From Micromonospora sp. RP3T (lineage in GTDB: Bacteria > Actinomycetota > Actinomycetes > Mycobacteriales > Micromonosporaceae), in the NCBI RefSeq assembly GCF_003027925.1, contig NZ_PYPS01000039.1:1-64000 (forward strand): 64,000 bases of DNA, written 5' to 3'. Positions 31,907 through 40,059 of the stretch are shown piece by piece. Positions within the stretch are counted from its first letter, which is position 1, and every line of letters starts with the position of its first letter. The position numbers were made by a program, and so were the translations under genes. The notes beneath the pieces were generated by a model. The model did no database searches. It was given only the letters and a program-made list of their open reading frames with translations, and was not told the DNA's origin.

Positions 31907-32355
31907 CGCCCCCGTCGCCGGCGCACGGGGGCCGGCTGCTCGTCATAGTCGGCCTCGTCATCGTCGGCCCCGGGCTGCTCGTCCAGCTCCGGCTCCTCGT
32001 CGGGCGCCGACCGCCGGCCGTCCGCCGGCTGCTCGCCGGACCCGGCGGAACGACGGCGCAACGAGTCGGCGCCGCCACGCAGCCGGCCGCTGACCGCGTC
32101 GATGCCGCTGCCGGCGGCGGCGGTCGCGGCGGCCCGGCCGGCGGTGACCAGCGGCGCGCCGAGCCGGGAGAGGTTGGCCAGTTGCGGGTTCGACCCGAGC
32201 AGGCCCGTCGCCATCTGCTTGAGGCCGCCGGGATTCTGGCTGGCCCGGCCGGCGGCCACGGCGGCGGCCAGGGTGAGGGCCGTCCGCAGCTTCCTGCGCC
32301 GGCCGAGGACATATCCGAAACCGACCGCCAGGGCGATCCGAGCTCCGCTCTTCAT
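31903..32355 (-). CDS. gvpY: GvpY-like protein
   Basis: The 150-residue product starts with a hydrophobic stretch (ARIALAVGFGYVLGRRRKLR), then an Ala-rich helical part, and ends in an acidic and Arg-rich tail. The order Y-Z-J that follows is that of Streptomyces gvp clusters, which supports GvpY. ATG 32355 is preceded by AAGGAGA. The identification rests on general resemblance plus context. Confidence 0.65.
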   Translation of the reverse strand: MKSGARIALAVGFGYVLGRRRKLRTALTLAAAVAAGRASQNPGGLKQMATGLLGSNPQLANLSRLGAPLVTAGRAAATAAAGSGIDAVSGRLRGGADSLRRRSAGSGEQPADGRRSAPDEEPELDEQPGADDDEADYDEQPAPVRRRRGR

Positions 32356-32613
32356 CAGTTCTCCTTCGCTCCCCGGCGGAAGGGACACCTCATGCGTGGA
32401 GCAGGCCCGGTAAACAGCTGCCGAGGATCAGCGAAAAGGGGGCCTGTGGCCGGTGTCCCGCATCAGCGGACCCGGCGGGCAGTACCCGCCCCGCCATTCA
32501 CAAAACATTTCTTCGGCGAACTGGAAGCGCTGCCCAGAATGGGCGAAACCTCGCAGTGAAACGCGAAGGAGCAGGGAGTACGCGCGAACGTTGTCGCGCG
32601 GCAAGCAACGGCC

Positions 32614-33123
32614 TCAGTGGGTCGGGAGGGCCGAATCCAGACACATCCGGGCGAGCAGTTTCCCGCCTTCTTCGTGCAATTCCGCACCGCATTTGCGAAG
32701 GACGGAAATGGCCCCGGCATTGTCCGGCGTCGTATCGGCGACGACCGTGCGCATGCCGGCCGCCGCAGCGGCGTGCAGCAGCTCCCGCAGCGCGGCGGCG
32801 CCGAGCCCGCGCCCGCGCGCCGACCGACCCAGCCACATCCCGGTCTCCACCGTTCCCGGCTCGTCCCGACGGGTCATCCGCACCATGCCGACCACCTCTC
32901 CGCCGGACACGATCGCGTACATCAGCGTGCGGGTCGGGCCGTCCAGGCCGCCGAAGCTGGCGCGGTGGAACTCCCGGAACGCGTCCCGGCGGGCCAGCGA
33001 CCAGCCGGCCGGGGCGTCCACCGGAGGCATGACGTCCTCCGGTTCCGCCTCAGCCGCCGCTACGGAGAGCAACGGTTCCAGGTTCCGCTCGTCCACCGGC
33101 TCCAGCCGTACCGCACCCGTCAC
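32614..33123 (-). CDS. GNAT family N-acetyltransferase
   Basis: A 169-residue GNAT protein of the ribosomal-protein/RimJ-like type, with acetyl-CoA loop RGRGLGAAALRELLHA and SVLRKCGAELHEEG near the end. GTG 33123 (VTGAVRLEPVDERN) begins the domain; the longer frame to 33231 has no family likeness. It is flanked by the gvp remnants and a phosphatase-like gene with no evident link. Substrate unknown. Confidence 0.85.
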   Translation of the reverse strand: MTGAVRLEPVDERNLEPLLSVAAAEAEPEDVMPPVDAPAGWSLARRDAFREFHRASFGGLDGPTRTLMYAIVSGGEVVGMVRMTRRDEPGTVETGMWLGRSARGRGLGAAALRELLHAAAAAGMRTVVADTTPDNAGAISVLRKCGAELHEEGGKLLARMCLDSALPTH

Positions 33124-33272
33124 CAGCCGGAGTCTGCCGGCCGTTCCGGCGCACGTCCACCCCTTTGCCGACTCATTGCCGGTACGGCGGAGCGGGTCGA
33201 CCGGTCGTACCCCCGGGGTGTTCCGCCTCACGCTCCGTTGTCATCCGACCGGTTCTTCCGGCGTGAGCGTGC

Positions 33273-34175
33273 TCACCTCAGGGGCGCGAACTCACAGAGC
33301 GCCACCGTGGCGTCGTCGGTCCGCTTCCGGCGGCGCAACCGGTCCGGGTGGTCCCGCTCGGCCGCCCGGACCCGGTCGACCAGTCCTTCCGGCCCTTCCA
33401 CGGTCACCACCTCCAGGAGGCCGGCCCAGTCGAAGAGGCCGAACTGCTCGACCGCGCACGACGCGCCGTCACTGAGCAGCACGGCCCGGCGCAGCGCGTT
33501 CGGCCCGCGCAGCGGCACCGTCCCGGTCACCGCGTGGTACGCCGCGTCCGGGTCGCCGGCCGCCGCCCAGTAGCCGTGACTGCGGTTCATCCGGGTGCGC
33601 TGCACCGTCACCGCGCGCCGGAACCGGGTCGCCGGGTCGACCCCGCCGTCGGGCAGCGCGGCGGCGGTCCGACGCAGGTCCGCCAGCGCGTCCGCCAGCC
33701 GGTCGTCGGTGACCACGTCGATGCCGGCGCCGGTGTCGAGCACCAGTGGGCTGTCGCAGAGCACCAGGTAGTCGACCTGGTCACCACCGCAGCGCAGCAG
33801 ACAGACGGTGGACGACGGGGTGCCGGGATGGTCGAGGTCGCAGGTGTTGCCGTGATCCGCCCGCACCGCCAGGATCGCCGCCGCCAGGCTGCTCATCAGC
33901 GTGGCCGCGGGGCGGGCCGCGGCCGCCAGGCCGATCCGGGCGGCCAGGTGCCGGACGTACCACGCCGGGCCGTGCACGCAGCCGGTGTCGAAGCCGTCCG
34001 GCACGGTGGCCCCGTCGAGGACGCCGACGAGCGGGCCGAACCGGAAGACCACGTCCTCGTTCTCCGGCCGCCCCGGGGCCGGATCGGACGCGGAGCGCAC
34101 CCGCATCATCGGCGCCTCACCGACCGGCCGGGCCGTCCCGCTGCCGGTCGCGTACCGGCGGTCCGGTGCCCCCAT
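33273..34175 (-). CDS. PP2C-like protein phosphatase
   Basis: The 300-residue protein resembles PP2C-type Ser/Thr phosphatases: ENEDVVF near the start, GVLDGAT (metal Asp), VLLSDGAS and the terminal RTDDATVALCEF. These aspartates would bind two metal ions. The canonical RxxNED is only partly conserved. ATG 34175 is preceded by GGAGGGAG; ATG 34110 or nearby is a shorter alternative. It faces a small membrane-protein gene on the other strand. Confidence 0.75.
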   Translation of the reverse strand: MGAPDRRYATGSGTARPVGEAPMMRVRSASDPAPGRPENEDVVFRFGPLVGVLDGATVPDGFDTGCVHGPAWYVRHLAARIGLAAAARPAATLMSSLAAAILAVRADHGNTCDLDHPGTPSSTVCLLRCGGDQVDYLVLCDSPLVLDTGAGIDVVTDDRLADALADLRRTAAALPDGGVDPATRFRRAVTVQRTRMNRSHGYWAAAGDPDAAYHAVTGTVPLRGPNALRRAVLLSDGASCAVEQFGLFDWAGLLEVVTVEGPEGLVDRVRAAERDHPDRLRRRKRTDDATVALCEFAPLR

Positions 34176-34318
34176 CGCCCCACTCCCTCCGTCGCCGCCC
34201 GCCGCCTTACCCGGCCGGCGCACGGCCATGCGACGCATCCCGGCAACTCCGCGTCACCGGAGCGGGGCTGCCGGTAGCGTCGGGAGCGACCAATCGGACC
34301 GGGCACAGGGGGATCGCC

Positions 34319-34531
34319 ATGTTGGAGCGGTTGCACGAGTCGGGAATCCGGGCGGAGCACGCCTATCTCGCCGGATTCGTCAGCATCGGACTCTCATTCA
34401 CGAGCTGGTTCCTGTCCAAGAGCCTGGAACGCGCCGGCGTGGACCGGGCGGACCGCTGGGGCATCTTCATCGGCGAGTGGGCGCCGACGTTCTTCGCCAT
34501 CGGCAACGGGCTGCGCTCGTACGAGAAGTGA
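34319..34531 (+). CDS. Small hypothetical membrane protein
   Basis: The 70-residue product has one hydrophobic segment (LAGFVSIGLSFTSWFL) and a second weaker one near the C terminus (WAPTFFAIGNGL). ATG 34319 follows AGGGGGA. Its stop is 7 bp from the stop of the convergent DUF3263 gene. No family recognised, though proteins of this length and layout are common in actinomycetes. Confidence 0.7.
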   Translation: MLERLHESGIRAEHAYLAGFVSIGLSFTSWFLSKSLERAGVDRADRWGIFIGEWAPTFFAIGNGLRSYEK

Positions 34532-34537
34532 GGCCGG

Positions 34538-34975
34538 TCAACGCCGCCGGTTGCGGGCCCGCGACGAGCGGAGCCGGCGCAGCCGGCCGATCAGCACCGG
34601 CTCGGCCGCCAGCGCGGCGGGATGATCCAGCAGCCCGTTGAGGAGCTGGTAGTAGCGGGTCGCGGAGAGGCCGAACGTGTCCCGGATGGCCTGCTCCTTC
34701 GCGCCGGCGTGCTTCCACCACCGCGACTCGAAGGCGAGGATCCGCAGCTCCCGCTCGGTGAGCGCCGCGCTCTCCACCGAGGGCGCGCTCTCCACCGAGG
34801 GCGCGGGCTCGGCCTCGGGCTCCACCGACGGTACGGGCTCGGTCGGCGGGACCGACTCGGCGGGGGGCGCGGTGCGGGGCGGGGGGACGGCGGCACCGGG
34901 CACCGCCCGCGTACCCCCGACGGGTGGTGGTGGGTCGGACCGCCCGGCGGTCCGGTCCGGGGCGTCGGCGGACAT
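34538..34975 (-). CDS. DUF3263 protein
   Basis: The 145-residue product has a Pro/Glu-rich first half containing the direct repeat SVESAPSVESA, then the DUF3263 domain: LTERELRILAFESRWWKHAG, then KEQAIRDTFGLSATRYYQLL and a basic tail. The domain looks like a small helix-turn-helix and is nearly restricted to actinobacteria. ATG 34975 is preceded by GAGAGGAG. Function unknown. Confidence 0.88.
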   Translation of the reverse strand: MSADAPDRTAGRSDPPPPVGGTRAVPGAAVPPPRTAPPAESVPPTEPVPSVEPEAEPAPSVESAPSVESAALTERELRILAFESRWWKHAGAKEQAIRDTFGLSATRYYQLLNGLLDHPAALAAEPVLIGRLRRLRSSRARNRRR

Positions 34976-35000
34976 GGTGCTCCTCTCCGACGGCGGCTGA

Positions 35001-35020
35001 CCGGCGCGAAGAGGCGCCGG
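35001..35020. terminator. Short GC hairpin downstream of the ABC operon
   Basis: CCGGCGC and GCGCCGG pair across GAAGAG. It lies between the permease stop and the DUF3263 start and may back up the stronger hairpin at 35078-35104. Confidence 0.4.
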
Positions 35021-35077
35021 CCGGGGAGACCCCAGCGTAGCCAGGGCCGTCCCCGGCCGCATCGTCCCGCGCGGTCC

Positions 35078-35104
35078 GCGCCGCCGGCGTCCGGCCGGCG
35101 GCGC
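35078..35104 (-). terminator. Terminator hairpin of the ABC operon
   Basis: GCGCCGCCGG and CCGGCGGCGC (35078-35087 with 35095-35104) form a perfect 10-bp stem with a 7-nt loop, 8 bp after the permease stop codon. There is no U tract, as is usual in this G+C range. Confidence 0.65.
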
Positions 35105-35112
35105 GGAGAACG

Positions 35113-36126
35113 TCAGGCGACGTCCCGCCGGCGCATCGTCCAGAACGCGGCGACCAGGGCCGCCACCACGCCGATGCCGAACACCACCGCCGACTGCTGC
35201 CAGGTGACCACGTACTTCGCCGGCTCGCAGGCGCCCCGGGCGAACTCGCAGGTGTCGTAGTCGAACAGCTCCGCCTGCTTCATGAACCACGACTGGGCGT
35301 ACGTGGAGAGCACGTAGCGGTCGCCGAACGGCACCGACAGCACGCCGACCGCGATCCGGATGCCGACCTCGCTGACCGCGAACAGCGCCACCGCCGCGCC
35401 CAACGCCATCGCGGTGTGCCGGCCCAGCGAGGCGAGCGCGAACGCGACCGCGCCGACGACCAGGATCAGCGCCACGGCGCGCAGCCCGTCCAGCCCGATC
35501 GATCGCCACACTCCGGCGGTCATCTTCGCGGTGGTGCCCCGTTGGGTGCCGATCAGCCAGAACACGGCCGTCCACAGCGCGCCGAGCACGACGCTCAGCC
35601 CGAGCACGGTGGTGAGCAGCGCGGCCAGCTTGGTGCCCAGCACAGCGAGCCGTTTCGGCCGCCAGAGCAGCAGGTTCATCATCCCGCCGGTGTTCCACTC
35701 GGCCCCCACGAAGGAGGCGCCGACGATGAACGCGAAGAGCGCCACCGCGCCGGCGAACACGGCGATGAACGTGGGGAACTCGGCCCGGAAGTCGAACTGG
35801 TAGGGCAGGTTCCACTTCGGGTCGAACATCTCCGGCTGCGGTTGGTAGTCCTTGCCGCAGTTCTCGCCGTAGCGCTCCTCGGTCTGCTCGCCGCGGGCCT
35901 GGGCGGCCTCGCACTCGGTGACGCTGCGCTTCCATTCCTCGACCGACTTGCGGTACTGCGCGTCGGAGTCGGCCTGCGCGGCGGCCACCACCTCGGGCGA
36001 GAGCTTGTGGCTGGAGAAGCTGAACGCGGTGGCCACGGTGGCGAGCCCGACCACCAGCAGGACGAGCAGCAGGCGGGTGACCCGGCGCTTGGTGAGCCGG
36101 CGCAGCTCGGTGACGAACAGGCTCAT
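35113..36126 (-). CDS. ABC-2 type transporter permease
   Basis: The 337-residue protein has a first helix (VTRLLLVLLVVGLATVATAF), a long extracellular loop with several cysteines, then about five helices; the residues EWNTGGMMNLLLWRPKR are typical of ABC-2 permeases that work with a separate ATPase. ATG 36126 overlaps the ATPase stop (ATGA). The Cys-containing loop hints at disulfides outside. Substrate unknown; likely export. Confidence 0.87.
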   Translation of the reverse strand: MSLFVTELRRLTKRRVTRLLLVLLVVGLATVATAFSFSSHKLSPEVVAAAQADSDAQYRKSVEEWKRSVTECEAAQARGEQTEERYGENCGKDYQPQPEMFDPKWNLPYQFDFRAEFPTFIAVFAGAVALFAFIVGASFVGAEWNTGGMMNLLLWRPKRLAVLGTKLAALLTTVLGLSVVLGALWTAVFWLIGTQRGTTAKMTAGVWRSIGLDGLRAVALILVVGAVAFALASLGRHTAMALGAAVALFAVSEVGIRIAVGVLSVPFGDRYVLSTYAQSWFMKQAELFDYDTCEFARGACEPAKYVVTWQQSAVVFGIGVVAALVAAFWTMRRRDVA

Positions 36127-37121
36127 GCGCCCCAACCTCCTGCGGTGCCGGTCTGGTCGACCTTGGCGGACTGATCGACCTGACGGTTCTGGCCGGGGAC
36201 CGGCGCGGTGGCGGTCAGTTCGAGGAAGACGCTCTCCAGGTCGACCGCGACCGGGGTGAGCTCGCTGACGTACAGGTCCTGCTCGGCGAGGAGCCGGCTG
36301 ACCGCGGCCGGCTTGTCCACGCCGGACAGCATCAGGTGGTCGGCCTCGGCGGCGACGCGGATCCCGGACCGGGTCAGCGTCTCCTCGGCCCGGGGCAGGT
36401 CGGCGACCGCCTCCAGGCGGACCCGCACGGTGCCCTGGGAGTGCGCGGCGAGCACCTGCTCGACCGGCCCGAAGGCGACCCGCCGGCCGAGCGAGATGAT
36501 GGTGACCGAGTCGCAGATGAGCTGGATCTCGCCGAGGATGTGGCTGGAGAGCACCACGGTCATGCCGGATTCGGCCAGCTCCCGCATGAGCCGGCGCATC
36601 TCCCGGATGCCGCCCGGGTCCAGGCCGTTGGCCGGCTCGTCCAGGATCAGCAGCTTCGGGTCCTTGAGCAGCGCGGACGCCACGGCGAGCCGCTGCTTCA
36701 TGCCGAGCGAGTAGGTCTTCACCCGCTCGCCGGCCCGGTCGCGCAGGCCGACCAGCTCCAGCACCTCGTCGACCCGCCGCTTCGGCAGCTCGCCGGCCTG
36801 GGCGAGGAGGCTCAGCGTGTCCCGCGCGGAGAAGTGCGGGAAGAACTGCGGGCTCTCCACGATGGCGCCGACCTGGCCGGCGACCGCCGGCAGCGCACGC
36901 GGCAGCTCCTGGCCGAGGATGGCCATCCGGCCGCCGTTGGGCCGGATCAACCCGAGCAGCGTACGCAGCGTGGTGGTCTTGCCGGATCCGTTCGGGCCGA
37001 GGAAGCCGTGCACCTGGCCGGCCTCGACCCGCATGTCGAAGCCGTCGAGCGCGTGGCGGACCCCGCGTTTCCGGCTCCGGTACGTCTTACGGAGACCCTC
37101 GATCTCCAGGACAGCCGACAC
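36123..37121 (-). CDS. ABC transporter ATP-binding protein
   Basis: The 332-residue ATPase has Walker A GPNGSGKTTTLR, signature YSLGMKQRLA and Walker B LLILDEPANGLD, all intact. The last 100 residues are an extra domain of the DUF4162 kind found in exporters of the drug/antibiotic type. GTG 37121 (VSAVLEIEGLRKTY) follows GGAGGT by 5 bp; the frame extends to 37181 without similarity. Two small palindromes at 37155-37193 may be the operator. Confidence 0.9.
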   Translation of the reverse strand: MSAVLEIEGLRKTYRSRKRGVRHALDGFDMRVEAGQVHGFLGPNGSGKTTTLRTLLGLIRPNGGRMAILGQELPRALPAVAGQVGAIVESPQFFPHFSARDTLSLLAQAGELPKRRVDEVLELVGLRDRAGERVKTYSLGMKQRLAVASALLKDPKLLILDEPANGLDPGGIREMRRLMRELAESGMTVVLSSHILGEIQLICDSVTIISLGRRVAFGPVEQVLAAHSQGTVRVRLEAVADLPRAEETLTRSGIRVAAEADHLMLSGVDKPAAVSRLLAEQDLYVSELTPVAVDLESVFLELTATAPVPGQNRQVDQSAKVDQTGTAGGWGA

Positions 37122-37154
37122 AGCTGACCTCCCCCGATGTAGGTGACAGCGACA

Positions 37155-37193
37155 CCATACGCGGTATGCACCCGAAGGCAATACCCGGTATGC
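37155..37193 (-). promoter_or_regulatory. Two tandem operator-like palindromes before the ABC operon
   Basis: CATAC-GCG-GTATG (37156-37168) and ATACC-C-GGTAT (37181-37191) are separated by 12 bp and share the half-site GTATGC on one side. They lie 34-72 bp upstream of the ATPase start, a good place for a repressor. Regulators of ABC operons of this sort are often GntR/YtrA-like; none is encoded beside this one. Confidence 0.45.
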
Positions 37194-37215
37194 ATGGGTG
37201 GTCGGCGTGTCACTC

Positions 37216-38001
37216 TCAGGCGCAGACGACGTGCACGCCGGCGTCGCGGAACGCCTGCACCACGTCCGGGGCCGCGCCGGAGTCAGTCACCAGCGTCTCC
37301 ACCCGGTCCACCGGGCAGATCCGGGCGAACGCGTGCCCGCCCAGCTTCGACGAGTCGGCGATCACCACGACCCGCTTGGCCCGGGCCACCATCAGGCTGT
37401 TCATGGCCGCCTCGCCCTCGTGGTGCGCGGCGGCGCCGAGCTGCGGGTCGATCGCGTCCACACCGAGCAGCGCGACGTCGAGCGTGACCTCGCGCAGCAG
37501 CGCCCCGCCCAGCGGGCCGACCAGCTCGAAGGATTTCGGCCGGACCACGCCGCCGGCCACCACCACCTTCATCCGCGAGCGCACCAGCAGCTCGTTGGCG
37601 ATGTTCAGCGCGTTGGTGACCACGGTGAGCTGGGCACCCTCGGCGCTGGTGTTCAGGTCCGGGCGGACGGCCAGCGCGCGGGCCACCTCGGTGCTGGTGG
37701 TGCCGCCGTTCAGGCCGACCACCGTGCCCGGGGAGACCAGCGCGGCGGCGGCGGCCCCGATCCGCTGCTTCTCCGCCGAGTGCTTGGCGGTCTTGTAGCG
37801 CAACGGGAGGTCGTACGAGACGCCGTTGGCGACCGCGCCACCCCGGGTCCGGGTGATCATCTGCTGCTGGGCGAGCTGGTCGAAGTCCCGCCGGATGGTG
37901 GCCTGGGAGACCGCCAGCCGCTCGGCCGCCTCCTCGACGCTGACCCGGCCGCTGTCGGTCAGCATCTCGAGCAGTGCGTTCCAACGCGCGTAGCGGTCCA
38001 C
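37216..38001 (-). CDS. DeoR family transcriptional regulator of amino-sugar genes
   Basis: The 261-residue protein has a DeoR helix-turn-helix (RVSVEEAAERLAVSQATIRR DFDQL split across residues 19-41) and a C-terminal sugar-phosphate-sensing domain with GLNGGTTSTEVA and LLGVDAIDP. Such repressors let go of DNA when a sugar phosphate binds. GTG 38001 follows GGGGAGG. It is divergent from the SIS isomerase-ROK kinase-nagA operon, its probable target, and octamer repeats plus an inverted repeat fill the gap. Confidence 0.9.
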   Translation of the reverse strand: MDRYARWNALLEMLTDSGRVSVEEAAERLAVSQATIRRDFDQLAQQQMITRTRGGAVANGVSYDLPLRYKTAKHSAEKQRIGAAAAALVSPGTVVGLNGGTTSTEVARALAVRPDLNTSAEGAQLTVVTNALNIANELLVRSRMKVVVAGGVVRPKSFELVGPLGGALLREVTLDVALLGVDAIDPQLGAAAHHEGEAAMNSLMVARAKRVVVIADSSKLGGHAFARICPVDRVETLVTDSGAAPDVVQAFRDAGVHVVCA

Positions 38002-38019
38002 CGCGGGGCCCTCCCCTGA

Positions 38020-38176
38020 CTGTGCACGTACGGTGATTGGTTGCGTGCACAGTAGTGCGCGAAACTACGTCTGCGCAAAACCCTGGCCTGCGCGAATGAG
38101 GAGACGGTTGCCACGCCGACCCCACTTCGCGCAGAATGGCGCGCGAAAGAAGGCCCTATCGCGCCGTATTGCGCAA
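38020..38176. promoter_or_regulatory. Operator array for the DeoR regulator
   Basis: CTGTGCACG (38020-38028) is inverted at 38044-38052. Then come TGCGCGAA-like octamers at 38056, 38072 and 38089, an inverted copy TTCGCGCA at 38126-38133, GCGCGAAA at 38141 and TTGCGCAA at 38169. DeoR proteins typically bind several such direct repeats. The first three octamers are 16-17 bp apart. Confidence 0.6.
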
Positions 38177-38200
38177 GGTCTCCCCCGGCGAGGAGTTGTC

Positions 38201-39130
38201 ATGCCGTACGTGCACGCGGAGATCGCGAGCCAGCCCGACTGCTGGCGCGAGGCGGCCCGGCTCGCGCCGACCGTCGCCGACCACCTGCCGCGCTCCGGCG
38301 AGCGGGTCGCCGTGGTCGGTTGCGGCACGTCGTGGTTCATGGCCGCGGCGTACGCGGGCCTGCGCGAGCAGGCCGGCCAGGGCGAGACCGACGCGTTCCA
38401 GGCCAGCGAGTTCCCCACCGGCCGGCGCTACGACCGACTCATCGCGATCACCCGCTCCGGCACCACCACCGAGGTGCTCGACCTGCTCGCCGCACTGCGC
38501 GGGCGGACCCCCACCACGGTCCTGGTGGGCGACCCGGCCGCACCGGCCGTGGCGCTCGCCGACGCCACAGTCGCGCTGCCCTTCGCCGACGAGCGTTCGG
38601 TGGTGCAGACCCGCTTCGCCACCACCGCGCTCGCGCTGCTCCGCGCCCACCTCGGCGAGGACCTCGGCCGGCTGGCCGCCGACGCCGAGGTGGCCGTCCG
38701 GGCGCCGCTGCCGATCGACCCGGCCCGCATCGACCAGGTCACGTTCCTCGGTCGCGGCTGGACGGTGGGGCTGGCCCAGGAGGCCGCGCTGAAGTGCCGC
38801 GAGGCGGCCACGTTCTGGGCCGAGGCCTACCCGGCCATGGACTACCGCCACGGCCCCATCTCGATCGGCGCCCCGGGCCGGCTGGTCTGGGCGTTCGGCG
38901 GCATCCCGGACGGGCTGGCCGAGGACGTGGCGGCGACCGGCGCGGCGTTCGTGCACAGCCGTACGCACGGCTGCCGCACGGTGCTGACGAGCTGGGCGGC
39001 CGGCCGTAACCCGGTCGACCCGATGGCCGACCTGATCCTGGCCCAACGGTTCGCCGTGGCGCTGGCCACCAGCCGCGGCCTCGACCCGGACGCGCCCCGC
39101 CACCTGACCCGCTCCGTCGTTCTCGCGTGA
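38201..39130 (+). CDS. SIS-domain amino-sugar phosphate isomerase/deaminase (AgaS- or GlmS-like)
   Basis: The 309-residue protein has two SIS domains, with VVGCGTSWFMAAAYAGL and ITRSGTTTEVLDLLAALRG in the first and FLGRGWTVGLAQEAALKCRE followed by YPAMDYRHGPIS in the second. That pattern binds phosphorylated amino sugars. In this operon it likely deaminates or isomerises glucosamine- or galactosamine-6-phosphate. ATG 38201 follows GAGGAG. Its stop overlaps the ROK kinase start (GTGA). Confidence 0.88.
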   Translation: MPYVHAEIASQPDCWREAARLAPTVADHLPRSGERVAVVGCGTSWFMAAAYAGLREQAGQGETDAFQASEFPTGRRYDRLIAITRSGTTTEVLDLLAALRGRTPTTVLVGDPAAPAVALADATVALPFADERSVVQTRFATTALALLRAHLGEDLGRLAADAEVAVRAPLPIDPARIDQVTFLGRGWTVGLAQEAALKCREAATFWAEAYPAMDYRHGPISIGAPGRLVWAFGGIPDGLAEDVAATGAAFVHSRTHGCRTVLTSWAAGRNPVDPMADLILAQRFAVALATSRGLDPDAPRHLTRSVVLA

Positions 39131-40059
39131 GGGCGCGCGACGAGGTGGTCGTCGCGCTGGACGTGGGCGGCACCGGGATGAAGTGCGCCCTGGTCCGGCC
39201 GGACGGCGCGACAGTGCACACCGAACGGCACGCCACCGCCGCGCAGCGCGGGCCGGACGCCGTGGTCGGCACGATCCTCGACGTCGCCGAAGGGCTGGCC
39301 GACAAGGCCCGCGCCGACGGGTTCACGCCGGTGGCCTGCGGCATCGCCGTTCCGGGGGTGGTCGACGAGGCCCGTGGCGTGGCGGTCTGGTCGGCGAACG
39401 TGGGCTTCCGGGACGTACCGCTGCGGGACCTGGCGGCCACCCGCCTGCGCCTGCCCGCGGCGCTCGGCCACGACGTGCGGGTGGGCGGGCTCGCCGAGGC
39501 CCGGCTCGGCGCCGGCCGGGACGCCGGCCACGTGCTCTTCGTGGCGATCGGCACCGGCATCGCCGCCGCGCACGTGGTCGACGGGTCGGCCGCCGTCGGC
39601 GCGCACGGCGCCGCCGGCGAGATCGGCCACATCCTGGTACGCCCCGACGGCCCGCGCTGCGGCTGCGGTCGGGTCGGCTGCCTGGAGGCGGTGGCCTCGG
39701 CCTCGGCGATCGGCCGCCGCTACACCGAGCTGGCCGGCGCGCCGGCGACCGCCGCCGAGGTGGTCGACCGGGCGGCGTCCGGTGACCCGCTCGCCGGCGC
39801 GGTCTGGCGGGAGGCGGTCGAGGCGCTCGCCGACGGCCTCGCCACCGGGCAGGCGTTGTACGACGTGGCGACCGTGGTGATCGGCGGCGGGCTGGCCCAG
39901 GCCGGTCCCCGGCTGTTCGACCCGCTGCGCGACGCGCTGCGCGAGCGGTTGACGTTCCACCGCGAGCCGCGCCTGGTCGCGGCCGCGCTCGGCGACGAGG
40001 CCGGTTGCCTCGGCGCCGCCCTGCTGGCCCTGGACACCCTGGCGAAGGAGAGTCGATGA
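39127..40059 (+). CDS. ROK family sugar kinase, probable N-acetylglucosamine kinase
   Basis: The 310-residue kinase shows the ROK pattern: ALDVGGTGMKCALV (phosphate loop), the active-site region GEIGHILV and the zinc motif CGCGRVGCLEA. There is no DNA-binding domain, so it is an enzyme, not a repressor. Lying between the SIS isomerase and nagA with 4-nt overlaps at both ends, it most likely phosphorylates GlcNAc or GalNAc. Confidence 0.88.
   Translation: MRARDEVVVALDVGGTGMKCALVRPDGATVHTERHATAAQRGPDAVVGTILDVAEGLADKARADGFTPVACGIAVPGVVDEARGVAVWSANVGFRDVPLRDLAATRLRLPAALGHDVRVGGLAEARLGAGRDAGHVLFVAIGTGIAAAHVVDGSAAVGAHGAAGEIGHILVRPDGPRCGCGRVGCLEAVASASAIGRRYTELAGAPATAAEVVDRAASGDPLAGAVWREAVEALADGLATGQALYDVATVVIGGGLAQAGPRLFDPLRDALRERLTFHREPRLVAAALGDEAGCLGAALLALDTLAKESR

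Noticed and set aside
39127..40059. ROK protein as a transcriptional repressor
   Set aside because: It lacks the N-terminal helix-turn-helix and keeps the kinase residues.
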